Below are positions 21,763-31,947 of a DNA stretch of 64,000 bases, in pieces. This DNA comes from Ilyomonas sp965277535 (GTDB lineage Bacteria; Bacteroidota; Bacteroidia; Chitinophagales; Chitinophagaceae). The DNA lies in the NCBI GenBank assembly GCA_965277535.1, contig OZ255825.1, forward strand, positions 620,001-684,000. The letters are read 5' to 3'. Positions within the stretch are counted from its first letter, which is position 1. Each line of letters starts with the position of its first letter. Made by a program: the position numbers and the translations under genes. A model generated the notes under the pieces. That model saw only the letters and a list, made by a program, of their open reading frames with translations, was not told the origin of the DNA and did not search any database.

Positions 21763-21782
21763 CCCAATATGTCAAAGAGCTT
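21763..21782 (-). promoter_or_regulatory. boxA-like antitermination site before 23S
   Basis: The minus strand reads GCTCTTTGACATATTGG, a boxA-type sequence that usually lies in Bacteroidota rRNA spacers. A related sequence lies in the 16S leader. It is expected to load Nus factors. Confidence 0.55.
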
Positions 21783-21932
21783 AATTATTGAAGTTTGAAA
21801 ATTTAATAATAAATAGTAAACAGCAACTTCAGCAATTGTGATGATAATTTGGATTCGATCCAATGACCGTAAAGTCAATTATCAATATTTGTAAAGAACT
21901 TTTAGAAATAACCAATATTCAATTATTGTTAG

Positions 21933-22005
21933 TGGAGGATAACGGATTCAAACCGTTGACCCCCTGCGTGCAAAGCAGGTGCTCTATCAGCTGAGCTAAT
22001 CCCCC
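21933..22005 (-). tRNA. tRNA-Ala (anticodon TGC)
   Basis: A 73-base cloverleaf on the minus strand: acceptor GGGGGAT pairs with ATCCTCC; D-loop TAGCTCAGCTGATAGAGC; anticodon stem-loop CCTGCTTTGCACGCAGG with TGC; T arm with GGTTTGAATCC. It lies between tRNA-Ile and 23S, the usual place. No CCA is encoded. Confidence 0.95.
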
Positions 22006-22080
22006 TTTTTATGCTGCGAGGAATCAGCTTCGAGTTGCGAGCAAAAGCTCATAGCTCATAGCTCACAGCTTATACTTTAG

Positions 22081-22154
22081 TAGACCCGACCAGAGTTGAA
22101 CTGGTGACCTCTACATTATCAGTGTAGCGCTCTAACCAACTGAGCTACGGGTCT
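22081..22154 (-). tRNA. tRNA-Ile (anticodon GAT)
   Basis: A 74-base cloverleaf on the minus strand: acceptor AGACCCG pairs with CGGGTCT; D arm TAGCTCAGTTGGTTAGAGC; anticodon stem-loop CTACACTGATAATGTAG with GAT; T arm with GGTTCAACTCT-like sequence. It lies between 16S and tRNA-Ala. No CCA is encoded. Confidence 0.95.
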
Positions 22155-22242
22155 GAACGGGCCAAACTAAAAAGCAAAGAACTTTTTGAAATAATATTAA
22201 AAGAAAAGGAAGCAACAGTGTGAAGTAGTAAACAGTACTCTA

Positions 22243-23768
<1,526 letters not shown>

Positions 23769-23890
23769 AATGTTGTTTGATCTGACTATTAGTCTCAAAT
23801 TGATTTGAAATTAACGTCGGATTAATTTGTTTGTTACGTTTAAAACTTACCGTAGTTAGAATGAATTAATCATCTAAATTACGTACTGTT

Positions 23891-23911
23891 GCTTCCAATC
23901 TTTCAAAGATC
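23891..23911 (-). promoter_or_regulatory. boxA-like antitermination site in 16S leader
   Basis: The minus strand reads GATCTTTGAAAGATTGG, which shares the TCTTTGA and ATTGG parts of the boxA-like site before 23S. It lies in the leader between the promoters and 16S. Medium support. Confidence 0.45.
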
Positions 23912-24040
23912 TTTATCTCATCAATTGCTTGATTTGATACTGCCAAATGATAAGGTTTTGAACCTTTAGACCTTACTGTCTCATTTGATATTTCGTGTAA
24001 GAACGATTGCTCTGTATGAGCTTTATTTTGTTTGGGGTTG

Positions 24041-24070
24041 CAAAGGTAAAAGCTATTTTGAAACTGACAA
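24041..24070 (-). promoter_or_regulatory. rRNA promoter P1 (closest to 16S)
   Basis: On the minus strand: TTG at 24070-24068, 19 bases, then TACCTTTG at 24048-24041. This matches the Bacteroidota primary sigma factor consensus TTG, N19, TAnnTTTG. It is followed by CAACCCC. Confidence 0.85.
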
Positions 24071-24150
24071 ATCTTTTTTCTGATTTTTTGTTTTCATTAT
24101 AACTTTTCAAAGAGCCTTTTCTGTTTGCTTTCTATTTCAAAAGCGGGGTG

Positions 24151-24181
24151 CAAAAGTAAGTGTTTCGTGTTTATCAGCCAA
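24151..24181 (-). promoter_or_regulatory. rRNA promoter P2
   Basis: On the minus strand: TTG at 24181-24179, 20 bases, TACTTTTG at 24158-24151, followed by CACCCCG. Confidence 0.8.
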
Positions 24182-24241
24182 ACTTTTTTCGATTCTTTTT
24201 TAAAGACTTTTCTTTAAAAAATGCTTGTTTGAATCGGGCGA

Positions 24242-24271
24242 CAAAAATAGAAACTTTGCTTATAAAAACAA
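24242..24271 (-). promoter_or_regulatory. rRNA promoter P3
   Basis: On the minus strand: TTG at 24271-24269, 19 bases, TATTTTTG at 24249-24242, followed by TCGCCCG. Confidence 0.75.
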
Positions 24272-24337
24272 GAAGTTTTTTCTCTTTTAAGAACCTTTTT
24301 ATTTTTTAAAGAACTTCCCTTTTTTCTGTTGGGGTTG

Positions 24338-24367
24338 CAAATATAGAGACGCTTTGTTTACGAGCAA
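24338..24367 (-). promoter_or_regulatory. rRNA promoter P4 (most distal)
   Basis: On the minus strand: TTG at 24367-24365, 19 bases, TATATTTG at 24345-24338, followed by CAACCCC. The rest of the 780-base gap (23769-24546) is AT-rich with no convincing gene. Confidence 0.8.
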
Positions 24368-24546
24368 AATGATATTGAAAATCTCTGTCTTTATTTTTAT
24401 TTCTTTAACAACACCTCATTGTTTGCATTCTTTATGTGTGATATCATTTCTTTTAAATTGTATTCTATTTTGTGTTCTTATATGTGTTACCAAACAAATA
24501 CTAACCTTTCCTCTGAAAGCTACTTTTGTTTTTGCCTCAATTTGCA

Positions 24547-26388
24547 TTAAAATATACTGTTCGAATAATCTGCATTTAACTGTACCAAATCGGGTGCCCG
24601 CACATAATTAGTATTGTAACGGAAACGGACATTTACATTGCTGTTCACAAGGTAAGGATGCATATTGGCTATCTGCCGGGGAAAGTAAACAAAACGTAGT
24701 TCTATGGTTCCAAACAGGAGGTTCTCATTCCGCAACCGGATGCCTCCGCCAACGCTCCAGTAAAAAGCAGATTTATTGAGCGATTGATTGGGTGGGGTAA
24801 GTGCTGAAACATCATTAAAAACAAAAGGAGAAAACTGAAAGCCGAACAATTTGTACTTCAGAAAAATAAATGTTTCTCCATGAAGGCTAAGCCGGCGATT
24901 TCCAACGGCTGAATCAGAACCAAAATAACGAATGCCAAAAGGGTTATTTATTTTTAGAGGGTCTAACGCAATTTGATTGAATTGTCTTGTATAACTGAAC
25001 CGTAAATATTGCCTCATTTTAAAATTACGGAAAAGATATAGCTTACTGAAGATGCTTGTGCCTATTAATATACCAGCATCCTGAATTTGATTTTTACTTA
25101 AAAAGCCACCCGCTCTAAAAAAATATTGAATGAAATGTTCGTTGTTTGTAAAGCTGTAGAAATTAGCATCAATACCCGCATAAGCTCGCTTTAAATCCAA
25201 TTGCTGATACCACCCTGAGGTAACTGATATATTATAACCGGTAGGTATGTCCTCCGTGATACCAAAACCATAAATGTAATTGGTTTTATAAAAGTCTTGC
25301 CTGAAAAAAGTGAACTGCCCGAGAACTCCTTTTCGGTTGTTGTATAATTGGTTGTAATGATCTCCAATCTGCATAGGCGATTCTAAAAAATCGGTTTTAA
25401 AATACCGTAGCGAAACAAACTTTCTGTCGTGCAAGGTATTGTCAGTAATTAAACGCTTTACACCTATGTTATAGCCAATCCAGCCGTCAAGCGTATTAAA
25501 TCTATAGTGATAAAATACACTGTCAGGCAACGAATAATCATTACTCGTTTGGCTGGTACCGGCAATAAACCCACCTGCTATTCTCCCATAAGCTGAAGTA
25601 AGCGGACGATCGAGCTGTAATAATATCGCTTGTTGATTGCGACTGTTGCGACTGATATTGTTATCAATATCGCTGTAAGTAAGCGTGGCATTAACAAAGC
25701 TGTGCTTAATGCTGTTAATACCATACAGTACTGAATAACCAAAGTTGGGCCGCCTGTTGGCCTGGTACAAACCCGTTATTTGAATTCGTTGTCCTGTGCC
25801 CATCATGTTGCTTTCTGAAACAGCTGCCTGAATATCAGATGGCGATAAATTACCTAATGAGCCTGTAATACTGAACAAATCTTTTGTTACCACCTGCAGG
25901 TCAACAGAATCGGGACTTCCGGGAACATCCTTTATCAGTATTCGCGCATCTTGTATATAACCAAGCGAGCGCAGATAGCGTTCATTTTCAGAAATCAAAT
26001 ACGTATTTAACGGTGTCTTTTCCTGAATGAATAAATTGTTGCGGATTTGCCAGGATCTTGTATTGTGGTGAAGCTGATTTAAAAACTGAGTTCCAAAATA
26101 TTTGCTTTGTTTTGAGGTATCGGTAAATGATTTGCCGAAACTAAACTCCTTTAGATCAATGTGCCTGATTATTTTTCCCTGATATTCCTGGTAAGGCTGC
26201 TCAGCTTTTACAATTAAGGAAGGGGCAATGGGTACTGATGCCGTATCAGGATGCCCTTTGGAAACCAAATGATACATCCATAAAAAAATATTGTGCTTCT
26301 TTTTTATCAGAATGCTATCCTTCTTTACAATTACCGAATCTGTTTGCGCCAACATGCTGTTGCAAACGACAATGGCAAGTAAAAACAA
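24547..26388 (-). CDS. Outer-membrane POTRA/beta-barrel protein (Omp85-like)
   Basis: A 613-residue protein. A hydrophobic signal segment (FLLAIVVCNSMLAQ) is followed by a POTRA-like part (IIRHIDLKEFSFGKSF; TPLNTYLISENERYLRSLGYIQDARILI, about residues 70-170) and a long barrel with alternating Tyr/Phe-rich strands, ending near VRFRYNTNYVRAPD. It resembles BamA/TamA-type or surface-antigen proteins, but lacks several POTRA repeats, so it is not BamA itself. The start is uncertain: TTG 26388 was used, but the frame stays open upstream with RKCIG just before and no ATG, which would give a more typical signal peptide with a basic N-terminus. It is downstream of no close gene. Confidence 0.7.
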   Translation of the reverse strand: MFLLAIVVCNSMLAQTDSVIVKKDSILIKKKHNIFLWMYHLVSKGHPDTASVPIAPSLIVKAEQPYQEYQGKIIRHIDLKEFSFGKSFTDTSKQSKYFGTQFLNQLHHNTRSWQIRNNLFIQEKTPLNTYLISENERYLRSLGYIQDARILIKDVPGSPDSVDLQVVTKDLFSITGSLGNLSPSDIQAAVSESNMMGTGQRIQITGLYQANRRPNFGYSVLYGINSIKHSFVNATLTYSDIDNNISRNSRNQQAILLQLDRPLTSAYGRIAGGFIAGTSQTSNDYSLPDSVFYHYRFNTLDGWIGYNIGVKRLITDNTLHDRKFVSLRYFKTDFLESPMQIGDHYNQLYNNRKGVLGQFTFFRQDFYKTNYIYGFGITEDIPTGYNISVTSGWYQQLDLKRAYAGIDANFYSFTNNEHFIQYFFRAGGFLSKNQIQDAGILIGTSIFSKLYLFRNFKMRQYLRFSYTRQFNQIALDPLKINNPFGIRYFGSDSAVGNRRLSLHGETFIFLKYKLFGFQFSPFVFNDVSALTPPNQSLNKSAFYWSVGGGIRLRNENLLFGTIELRFVYFPRQIANMHPYLVNSNVNVRFRYNTNYVRAPDLVQLNADYSNSIF

Positions 26389-26497
26389 ACCGATGCACTT
26401 CCTATATGTGTAACCAAATGCTTTAATACAGGTAATTGTTTTTAATGAAATAAAAGTTGAACGAATAAACGCAAAAGAAAGATATACAAAAACAAAA

Positions 26498-26538
26498 GGA
26501 AATAACAGAAAGAAGTAAAAATTTCTTTTGTTATTTCC
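26498..26538. repeat. Imperfect hairpin upstream of the Omp85-like gene
   Basis: GGAAATAACA (26498-26507) pairs with TGTTATTTCC (26529-26538), and the inner bases extend the stem by a few pairs. It lies between two minus-strand outer-membrane genes. It may be a terminator or processing site. Confidence 0.45.
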
Positions 26539-26617
26539 CCTCGAATCAACAAATGTAATTCAAATTTTAGCAATCAAAGCAAAGGCAAAAGGAATAACAA
26601 TTGAGTTCATTGCGAAT

Positions 26618-26651
26618 AAGCCTTCAGGTTTTGAAGGCTTTTGTTTTTGCC
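26618..26651 (+). terminator. Terminator-like hairpin with T-tract
   Basis: Stem AAGCCTTC (26618-26625) with GAAGGCTT (26633-26640), followed by TTGTTTTTG. The T-tract faces plus, though the neighbouring genes are on the minus strand. The T-tract is also a copy of the 12-mer TTTGTTTTTGCC (26640-26651). Confidence 0.45.
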
Positions 26652-26664
26652 TGAAAAAGGGTAA

Positions 26665-27261
26665 TTATTTAAGATAAAAACGAAAGCCAACGCGAATATT
26701 GCTTGCCAGATTGCCTTCTAAACTTGATGATAATCCAACCGTAGTTGTACCTTGACCGCCCGAGTAGTAAACGTTCAATAAATTATTGATAGTTGTTTCT
26801 AATTGCAGATTGCGTGTAATATTGTATGCCAAGCCAGGCTGAACGGAAACATCGGATGTATATAGCTTTAAAGAAGCTGAACCTATGGTTTCGTTTTGGT
26901 AACTAAATTCACCTCTTTCATCAAAAAACAAATACAACCTTTGCGCTATTGCCTTGTACTGTCGGAAAAAGATGCCTATTCCGTAATTTCGAGTTATTTC
27001 CTTTATAGAATTTGAATTACTTGAGTTGCTATATTGATTGTACGTATAATTTAGAAAAGCGCCAACCAATTGGTTGGTTTTATAAAAAGTGCCAATTCAT
27101 GGAGAGAAATTTATGCTTGTATTTTTAGAAGCATAAGTCCCAAGCTTTTGATAACCCAAACCAAAGCTACCTCCAATTTGAACTCTTCCTTTATCAATTT
27201 GCGCATGTACAGCCAATGTAGTTAACAAAAAAACGGGCAAAAGTAAAAGTGTTGTTTTCAT
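26665..27261 (-). pseudogene. Outer-membrane beta-barrel protein, broken by in-frame TGA
   Basis: From ATG 27261 the frame gives MKTTLLLLPVFLLTTLAVHAQ, a clear signal peptide, then GRVQIGGSFGLGYQKLG and NTSINFSP. A TGA at 27099-27097 then stops it. In the same frame it continues IGTFYKTNQLVGAFLNYTY and runs to FRFYLK at the C-terminus with a terminal aromatic pattern. A single base change from TGG (Trp) would explain it. Total length would be about 198 residues, a usual size for small porin-like barrels (OmpX/PorT-like). As it stands, only a 54-residue fragment would be made, unless the stop is read through or is a sequencing error. Confidence 0.65.
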
Positions 27262-27475
27262 AACATAATGTATTAATGAGAAAACGAAATAAAGGTGCAA
27301 AACCAAAAATCGGTTAGCTACCAAACGGATTAACCAAACATTATCTTAACTGGATGACAATTAATAAAATAACAGGCAGCGCAGTATAAGTAAGTCTTTG
27401 TCTTATGCGGTTTTGTTTTGCCTATTTTTCTTATTGCATTTCTCATCACAAACTCTGCATCCTTACCTTTGTTCC

Positions 27476-29809
27476 ATGCAAAATGTAGATGACTTACTGA
27501 AGGGATTGAACGAGCCGCAAAAGGAAGCGGCAACACATGTAAACGGACCCTTGATGATAGTTGCCGGCGCAGGCAGCGGTAAAACAAAAGTGCTTACCAC
27601 ACGCATTGCCTGGCTGATGGGAAAACATGGTGTAGATGCGTTTAACATACTTGCCCTCACCTTTACCAACAAAGCCGCTGCAGAGATGAAGGAACGCATT
27701 GGTAAAATGCTCGGCGGCAGTGAAGCACGCAACTTATACGTCGGCACGTTTCACAGTGTGTTTGCGAGAATTTTACGAAGCGAAGCTGATAGAATTGGTT
27801 ATCCAAAAAGCTTTACCATTTATGATACAGATGATAGTCGTTCTGTTTTAAAAACAGTAATTAATGAATTAAATTTAGACGATAAGCACTACAAGCCAAA
27901 CACAGTGCATAACCGCATTTCATCGGCGAAGAACGCTTTGGTTGGTCCGGCTGAATATGCCAATGATTATTATTTGCAGCAGGAAGATGCGCGTTCCAAC
28001 CGTCCTGCCATTGCTCAAATTTATAAGGCTTATGCAGCGCGTTGTTTTAAAAATGGCGCAATGGATTTTGATGATTTGTTATTGAAAATGTATGAGCTGC
28101 TAAACACTGTTCCGGAAGTGTTGTACAAATACCAAAACAAGTTTAAATACATTTTGATTGATGAGTATCAGGATACCAATCCCGTGCAATACCAAATCAG
28201 CAAACTGCTGGCTGCGATACATGAAAACATTTGTGTTGTAGGCGATGATGCACAAAGTATTTATAGTTTTCGCGGAGCAACCATTGAAAATATCCTGCAA
28301 TTCCAAAAAGATTATGACGATGTGAAAGTGGTGAAGCTGGAGCAGAATTACAGAAGCTCACAAAGCATTTTGAATGTAGCCAACGAAGTAATCAAAAACA
28401 ACAAAGGGCAAATACCAAAAGTGTTATGGACGGATAACCAGGCAGGGGAAAAAATAAAGCTGGTGCGTACCATGACCGATAATGATGAAGGCAAGTTTGT
28501 AGCCGACAGCATTCAGGAGCAACGCCTGCGCAATCACTACCGCAACGCTGATTTTGCTATACTCTATCGCACCAACGCGCAAAGCCGCGCTTTTGAAGAA
28601 AGCCTGCGCCGCATGGGCATTCCATATCGCATTTATGGCGGCATTTCGTTTTATCAGCGAAAAGAAATCAAAGACTTTTTAGCTTATTTAAGAATTATTG
28701 TAAATACAAAAGACGAAGAAGCGTTAAAACGTATCATCAATTTTCCGGTGCGCGGAATTGGCAAAACAACGATTGAGAAAGCCGTGATTTATGCAAATGA
28801 AAAAAACATTTCGATGTTTGAAGCCTTACAGCAGGCGTATGCTTTTCTAAAAGGCAACACGCTGGAAGTAATTCAAAACTTTGTTACCATGATTCTTTAT
28901 TTTCAAAGTTTATTGTTATCGAACGATGCCTACTCAGTTGCACAACAAATTGGCAAGCACACTGGCATTGTGAAAGAATTGTTTAACGATAAAACCACCG
29001 AAGGGCTAGCCAGGTATGAGAATATTCAGGAGTTACTAAACTCAATTAAAGAATGGACAGAAAGCCCATCTAATGAAGAAGGAGAAGTAGGCGATAAAGG
29101 GCTGGGCGCTTATCTGCAACAAATTACCTTGCTTACCGATGCAGATGACGACAAAGACATGAATGCCGATGTAGTGAAACTAATGACCATACATGCTGCC
29201 AAAGGTTTGGAATTTGGTTGTGTGTTTGTTGGCGGCATTGAAGAAACACTTTTCCCTAGTGCTATGAGCATTAACACACGTGAAGAGTTGGAAGAAGAGC
29301 GGCGGTTGTTTTATGTTGCCGTTACACGTGCCAAAGACAGGCTGTGGCTTACATACGCCAATGCCCGCTATCGCTTCGGTAGCCTTGTACAAAACGAACC
29401 CAGTCGCTTTTTGGATGAAATGCCTGAACCTTTTTTAGACAGAACCTATGCAGGAGGTGGTGCCCGCAATAGCAGCGGCGCAGGCAGCATGGGCACTGCC
29501 TTTCAACGGATGCATCGCGGCTTCACTCCTTCCACAGATGATAAACGACAAACAAATAGCAGCAAACCTTCTTACTTATCGCCTGCACCAAAGGCACAAC
29601 CGGTAACACATATACCTTCGCCTAACTTTATTGCAAGCGATACCAGCGGCCTGCAGGCAGGGCAAAAAGTAGAGCATCAGAAGTTTGGTTTTGGCGAAGT
29701 AATTAAGATGGAAGGCAGCGCACACAACCCTGTTGCCACCGTAAAATTTGAACACAATGGCGAAAAGAAGATTATGTTGAATTATGCGAAGCTGCGGGTA
29801 GTGGAATAG
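27476..29809 (+). CDS. pcrA: ATP-dependent DNA helicase UvrD/PcrA
   Basis: A 777-residue SF1A helicase used in nucleotide excision repair and replication restart. ATG 27476 is chosen over earlier in-frame starts, as it gives the standard LLKGLNEPQKEAA start. Walker A GAGSGKT is at residues 31-37, DEYQDTN (Walker B) near 228, GDDAQSIYSFRGA just after, and VKLEQNYRSSQ and LMTIHAAKGLEF and YVAVTRAK further on. The C-terminal Tudor-like tail (GQKVEHQKFGFGEVI) contacts RNA polymerase in PcrA. A TACCTTTG box at 27464-27471 lies very near the ATG, so the transcript might be almost leaderless. Confidence 0.95.
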   Translation: MQNVDDLLKGLNEPQKEAATHVNGPLMIVAGAGSGKTKVLTTRIAWLMGKHGVDAFNILALTFTNKAAAEMKERIGKMLGGSEARNLYVGTFHSVFARILRSEADRIGYPKSFTIYDTDDSRSVLKTVINELNLDDKHYKPNTVHNRISSAKNALVGPAEYANDYYLQQEDARSNRPAIAQIYKAYAARCFKNGAMDFDDLLLKMYELLNTVPEVLYKYQNKFKYILIDEYQDTNPVQYQISKLLAAIHENICVVGDDAQSIYSFRGATIENILQFQKDYDDVKVVKLEQNYRSSQSILNVANEVIKNNKGQIPKVLWTDNQAGEKIKLVRTMTDNDEGKFVADSIQEQRLRNHYRNADFAILYRTNAQSRAFEESLRRMGIPYRIYGGISFYQRKEIKDFLAYLRIIVNTKDEEALKRIINFPVRGIGKTTIEKAVIYANEKNISMFEALQQAYAFLKGNTLEVIQNFVTMILYFQSLLLSNDAYSVAQQIGKHTGIVKELFNDKTTEGLARYENIQELLNSIKEWTESPSNEEGEVGDKGLGAYLQQITLLTDADDDKDMNADVVKLMTIHAAKGLEFGCVFVGGIEETLFPSAMSINTREELEEERRLFYVAVTRAKDRLWLTYANARYRFGSLVQNEPSRFLDEMPEPFLDRTYAGGGARNSSGAGSMGTAFQRMHRGFTPSTDDKRQTNSSKPSYLSPAPKAQPVTHIPSPNFIASDTSGLQAGQKVEHQKFGFGEVIKMEGSAHNPVATVKFEHNGEKKIMLNYAKLRVVE

Positions 29810-29831
29810 ATTTGTTTTTGCCAATTTTTTG

Positions 29832-29870
29832 AAACTGCTTCTTGCATCTTGCAGAAGCAGTTTTTCTTTT
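29832..29870 (+). terminator. Terminator after pcrA
   Basis: Stem AAACTGCTTCT (29832-29842) with AGAAGCAGTTT (29853-29863), then TTCTTTT. The gap to gnd holds a TATCTTTG box at 29916-29923, with a TTG 22 bases before it, which is a likely gnd promoter. Confidence 0.8.
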
Positions 29871-29947
29871 ATATGGATGTTTTTTTTCTCTTGAACCTTG
29901 TTTCTTTTCTTCTTCTATCTTTGCTTCTCTAAAAACTTTTGCCAACT

Positions 29948-31393
29948 ATGGAAAACAATGTTCAGTACGATTTCGGTATGATTGGATTAGGAGTAATGGG
30001 CAGCAACCTGCTGTTAAACATGGCAGGTCATAATTTTCATGTTATCGGTTTCGACCGTGATGTTCAAAAAGGAAAAGCCCTTGAAGACAATGCCGACGAT
30101 AAAGATAAAGTTCGCGGCGTAAGCACGTTGGAAGCAATGGTAAATGGTTTGAAAAAACCGCGCAAGATGATGATGCTCGTACCTGCCGGTAAGCCGGTGG
30201 ACGATGTGATTGAAAGCCTTCTTCCTTTCTTAGATAAAGGCGATGTAGTAATTGACGGTGGCAACTCGCATTATATTGATACTTTAAAACGTTTAAAATA
30301 CCTTGAACCGAAAGGCATTAATTTTATGGGTATGGGCGTATCGGGTGGCGAGCATGGCGCACGTACAGGCCCAAGCATGATGCCCGGTGGAAACATGGAA
30401 GCGTGGATGAATGTAAAACCCATTCTGGAAGCTGTTGCTGCAAAAGTGGCCGGCGAACCCTGCGTGGCTTACATGGGTAAAGATGCAGCGGGCCATTATG
30501 TGAAGATGGTGCACAATGGAATTGAATATGCTTTTATGCAAATTATCAGTGAAGTGTACGATTTGCTGAAACGCGGACTGGGCTTGGATAACGATGAACT
30601 ACACGATGTGTTTGAGAAATGGAATGATGGCGAATTGCAATCTTACCTTATTGAAATTACGAGAGATATTTTCTTACAGAAAGATGATCAAAACCAAAAT
30701 TCAAACACGCGCCTTGTTGATTTAATTTTAGACAAAGCAGGCAGCAAAGGCACAGGCAAATGGACTTCACAAGACGCTATGGACTTACCAGTTGCTATTC
30801 CTACCATTGACATGGCGGTTTCGTTTCGCACCATTTCGGGTTACAAAGAAGAGCGAATACAAGCAGCTAAAATTTATAAAAACGACGTAAACAAAGTTGA
30901 CATCAACAGGGAAGAATTTATCAATCAGTTGGGCGATGCTTTGTACTTTGGAATGATTATGTGCTATGCACAGGGCTTATCAATGTTATACGAAGCATCA
31001 TCCGAATTGAAGATGGAAATTCCGTTACATGATGTGGTAAAAATATGGCGCGGCGGCTGCATCATTCGTTCTTTATTTTTGAATAACTTGTACGATGCAT
31101 TTAAAAGCAACAACGAATTGCCTAACATTTTATTAGACAAAGGCATTTCTGAAATAATCAAAAGCAAAGAGCAAAGCATTCGCGATGTTGTAAAAAAAGC
31201 AATTGACATCAACATTGGAACCGGCGGTTTGGCAAGTGCACTGGCTTACTTTGACGCTTACACAACCGAGAACATGCCAACCAACTTAATACAGGCGCAA
31301 CGCGACTTTTTTGGTGCCCACACCTACCAACGGATAGATAAAGAAGGAATCTTTCACACCGGCTGGGAAAGCGAAGAAAACAAATCTGTGTAA
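29948..31393 (+). CDS. gnd: 6-phosphogluconate dehydrogenase, decarboxylating
   Basis: A 481-residue enzyme that makes ribulose 5-phosphate, CO2 and NAD(P)H from 6-phosphogluconate. Rossmann motif GLGVMGSN at 13-20; then DGGNSHYIDT, the substrate stretch GMGVSGGEHGARTGPSMMPGG and the catalytic Lys/Asn region HYVKMVHNGIEYAFMQ are all in place. ATG 29948 is preferred to an in-frame TTG nine bases earlier. zwf, the preceding step, follows 555 bases on, with a toxin-antitoxin pair between. Confidence 0.97.
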   Translation: MENNVQYDFGMIGLGVMGSNLLLNMAGHNFHVIGFDRDVQKGKALEDNADDKDKVRGVSTLEAMVNGLKKPRKMMMLVPAGKPVDDVIESLLPFLDKGDVVIDGGNSHYIDTLKRLKYLEPKGINFMGMGVSGGEHGARTGPSMMPGGNMEAWMNVKPILEAVAAKVAGEPCVAYMGKDAAGHYVKMVHNGIEYAFMQIISEVYDLLKRGLGLDNDELHDVFEKWNDGELQSYLIEITRDIFLQKDDQNQNSNTRLVDLILDKAGSKGTGKWTSQDAMDLPVAIPTIDMAVSFRTISGYKEERIQAAKIYKNDVNKVDINREEFINQLGDALYFGMIMCYAQGLSMLYEASSELKMEIPLHDVVKIWRGGCIIRSLFLNNLYDAFKSNNELPNILLDKGISEIIKSKEQSIRDVVKKAIDINIGTGGLASALAYFDAYTTENMPTNLIQAQRDFFGAHTYQRIDKEGIFHTGWESEENKSV

Positions 31394-31450
31394 AAACAAA
31401 CAAGCATTTACACAAAAGATTTTATATTAGCGATTCATATCATTCACAAG

Positions 31451-31642
31451 ATGGAAACTATAATTGTTCATCCGCAAACAGAAGACAAACTCAATGCTTT
31501 GACAGCTTTTTTAAAAGAGCAAAATATAGAGTTTGAAAAAGAGTCATACAATCCCGAATTTGTTGCAAAGATTCAACAAGGGGATATTGATTTTGCAAAT
31601 GGCAACTACAAAAAAATTAGCCTTGATGATATATGGAAATAG
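31451..31642 (+). CDS. Antitoxin of a YoeB-type pair
   Basis: A 63-residue acidic protein (METIIVHPQTEDKLNALTAFL, then FAKIQQGD-like PEFVAKIQQG). It resembles the short DUF2683-like antitoxins found ahead of YoeB toxins in Bacteroidota. No DNA-binding domain is evident beyond a possible N-terminal ribbon. The toxin begins at 31633, so the genes overlap by 10 bases, typical of coupled translation. It would bind and neutralise the toxin and probably repress the pair. Confidence 0.75.
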   Translation: METIIVHPQTEDKLNALTAFLKEQNIEFEKESYNPEFVAKIQQGDIDFANGNYKKISLDDIWK

Positions 31643-31890
31643 TATTGCTCCGAAATGCTGAAAAAGATTTGGAGGAATGGAAATCAAGTGGCAATAAAGC
31701 GGTTTTAAAACGCATTCGTGAGTTGCTTACATCAATACAACAAACTCCGTTTGAAGGTATCGGGAAACCCGAAGCTTTGAAACATGCATTGTCAGGCAAA
31801 TGGTCAAGACGAATTACAGATGAGCATCGTTTAGTTTATGAAGTTACAAGCTCACTCATAAAAATTTTTTCATTAAAAGGTCATTATTAA
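31633..31890 (+). CDS. Txe/YoeB-type mRNA interferase toxin
   Basis: An 85-residue protein of the RelE/YoeB fold. Key residues are in place: Glu47, Arg66 in EHRLVYEV, and the C-terminal His84-Tyr85 of SLKGHY. The sequence ALSGKWSRRITDEHRLVYEV is diagnostic. YoeB cleaves mRNA at the ribosome A site. The intact catalytic set suggests it is active. It is preceded by and overlaps the antitoxin gene, and zwf follows 57 bases downstream. Confidence 0.92.
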   Translation: MEIVLLRNAEKDLEEWKSSGNKAVLKRIRELLTSIQQTPFEGIGKPEALKHALSGKWSRRITDEHRLVYEVTSSLIKIFSLKGHY

Positions 31891-31947
31891 AAGCAAACAG
31901 CTAAAAGCTCATAACTCAAAGCACACAACAAATAACCAACATTCCTC

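Noticed and set aside
24354..24611. Plus frame of 85 codons between the rRNA promoters and the Omp85-like gene
   Set aside because: It starts within promoter P4, is AT-rich with Cys/Phe runs, and overlaps the minus-strand gene end.
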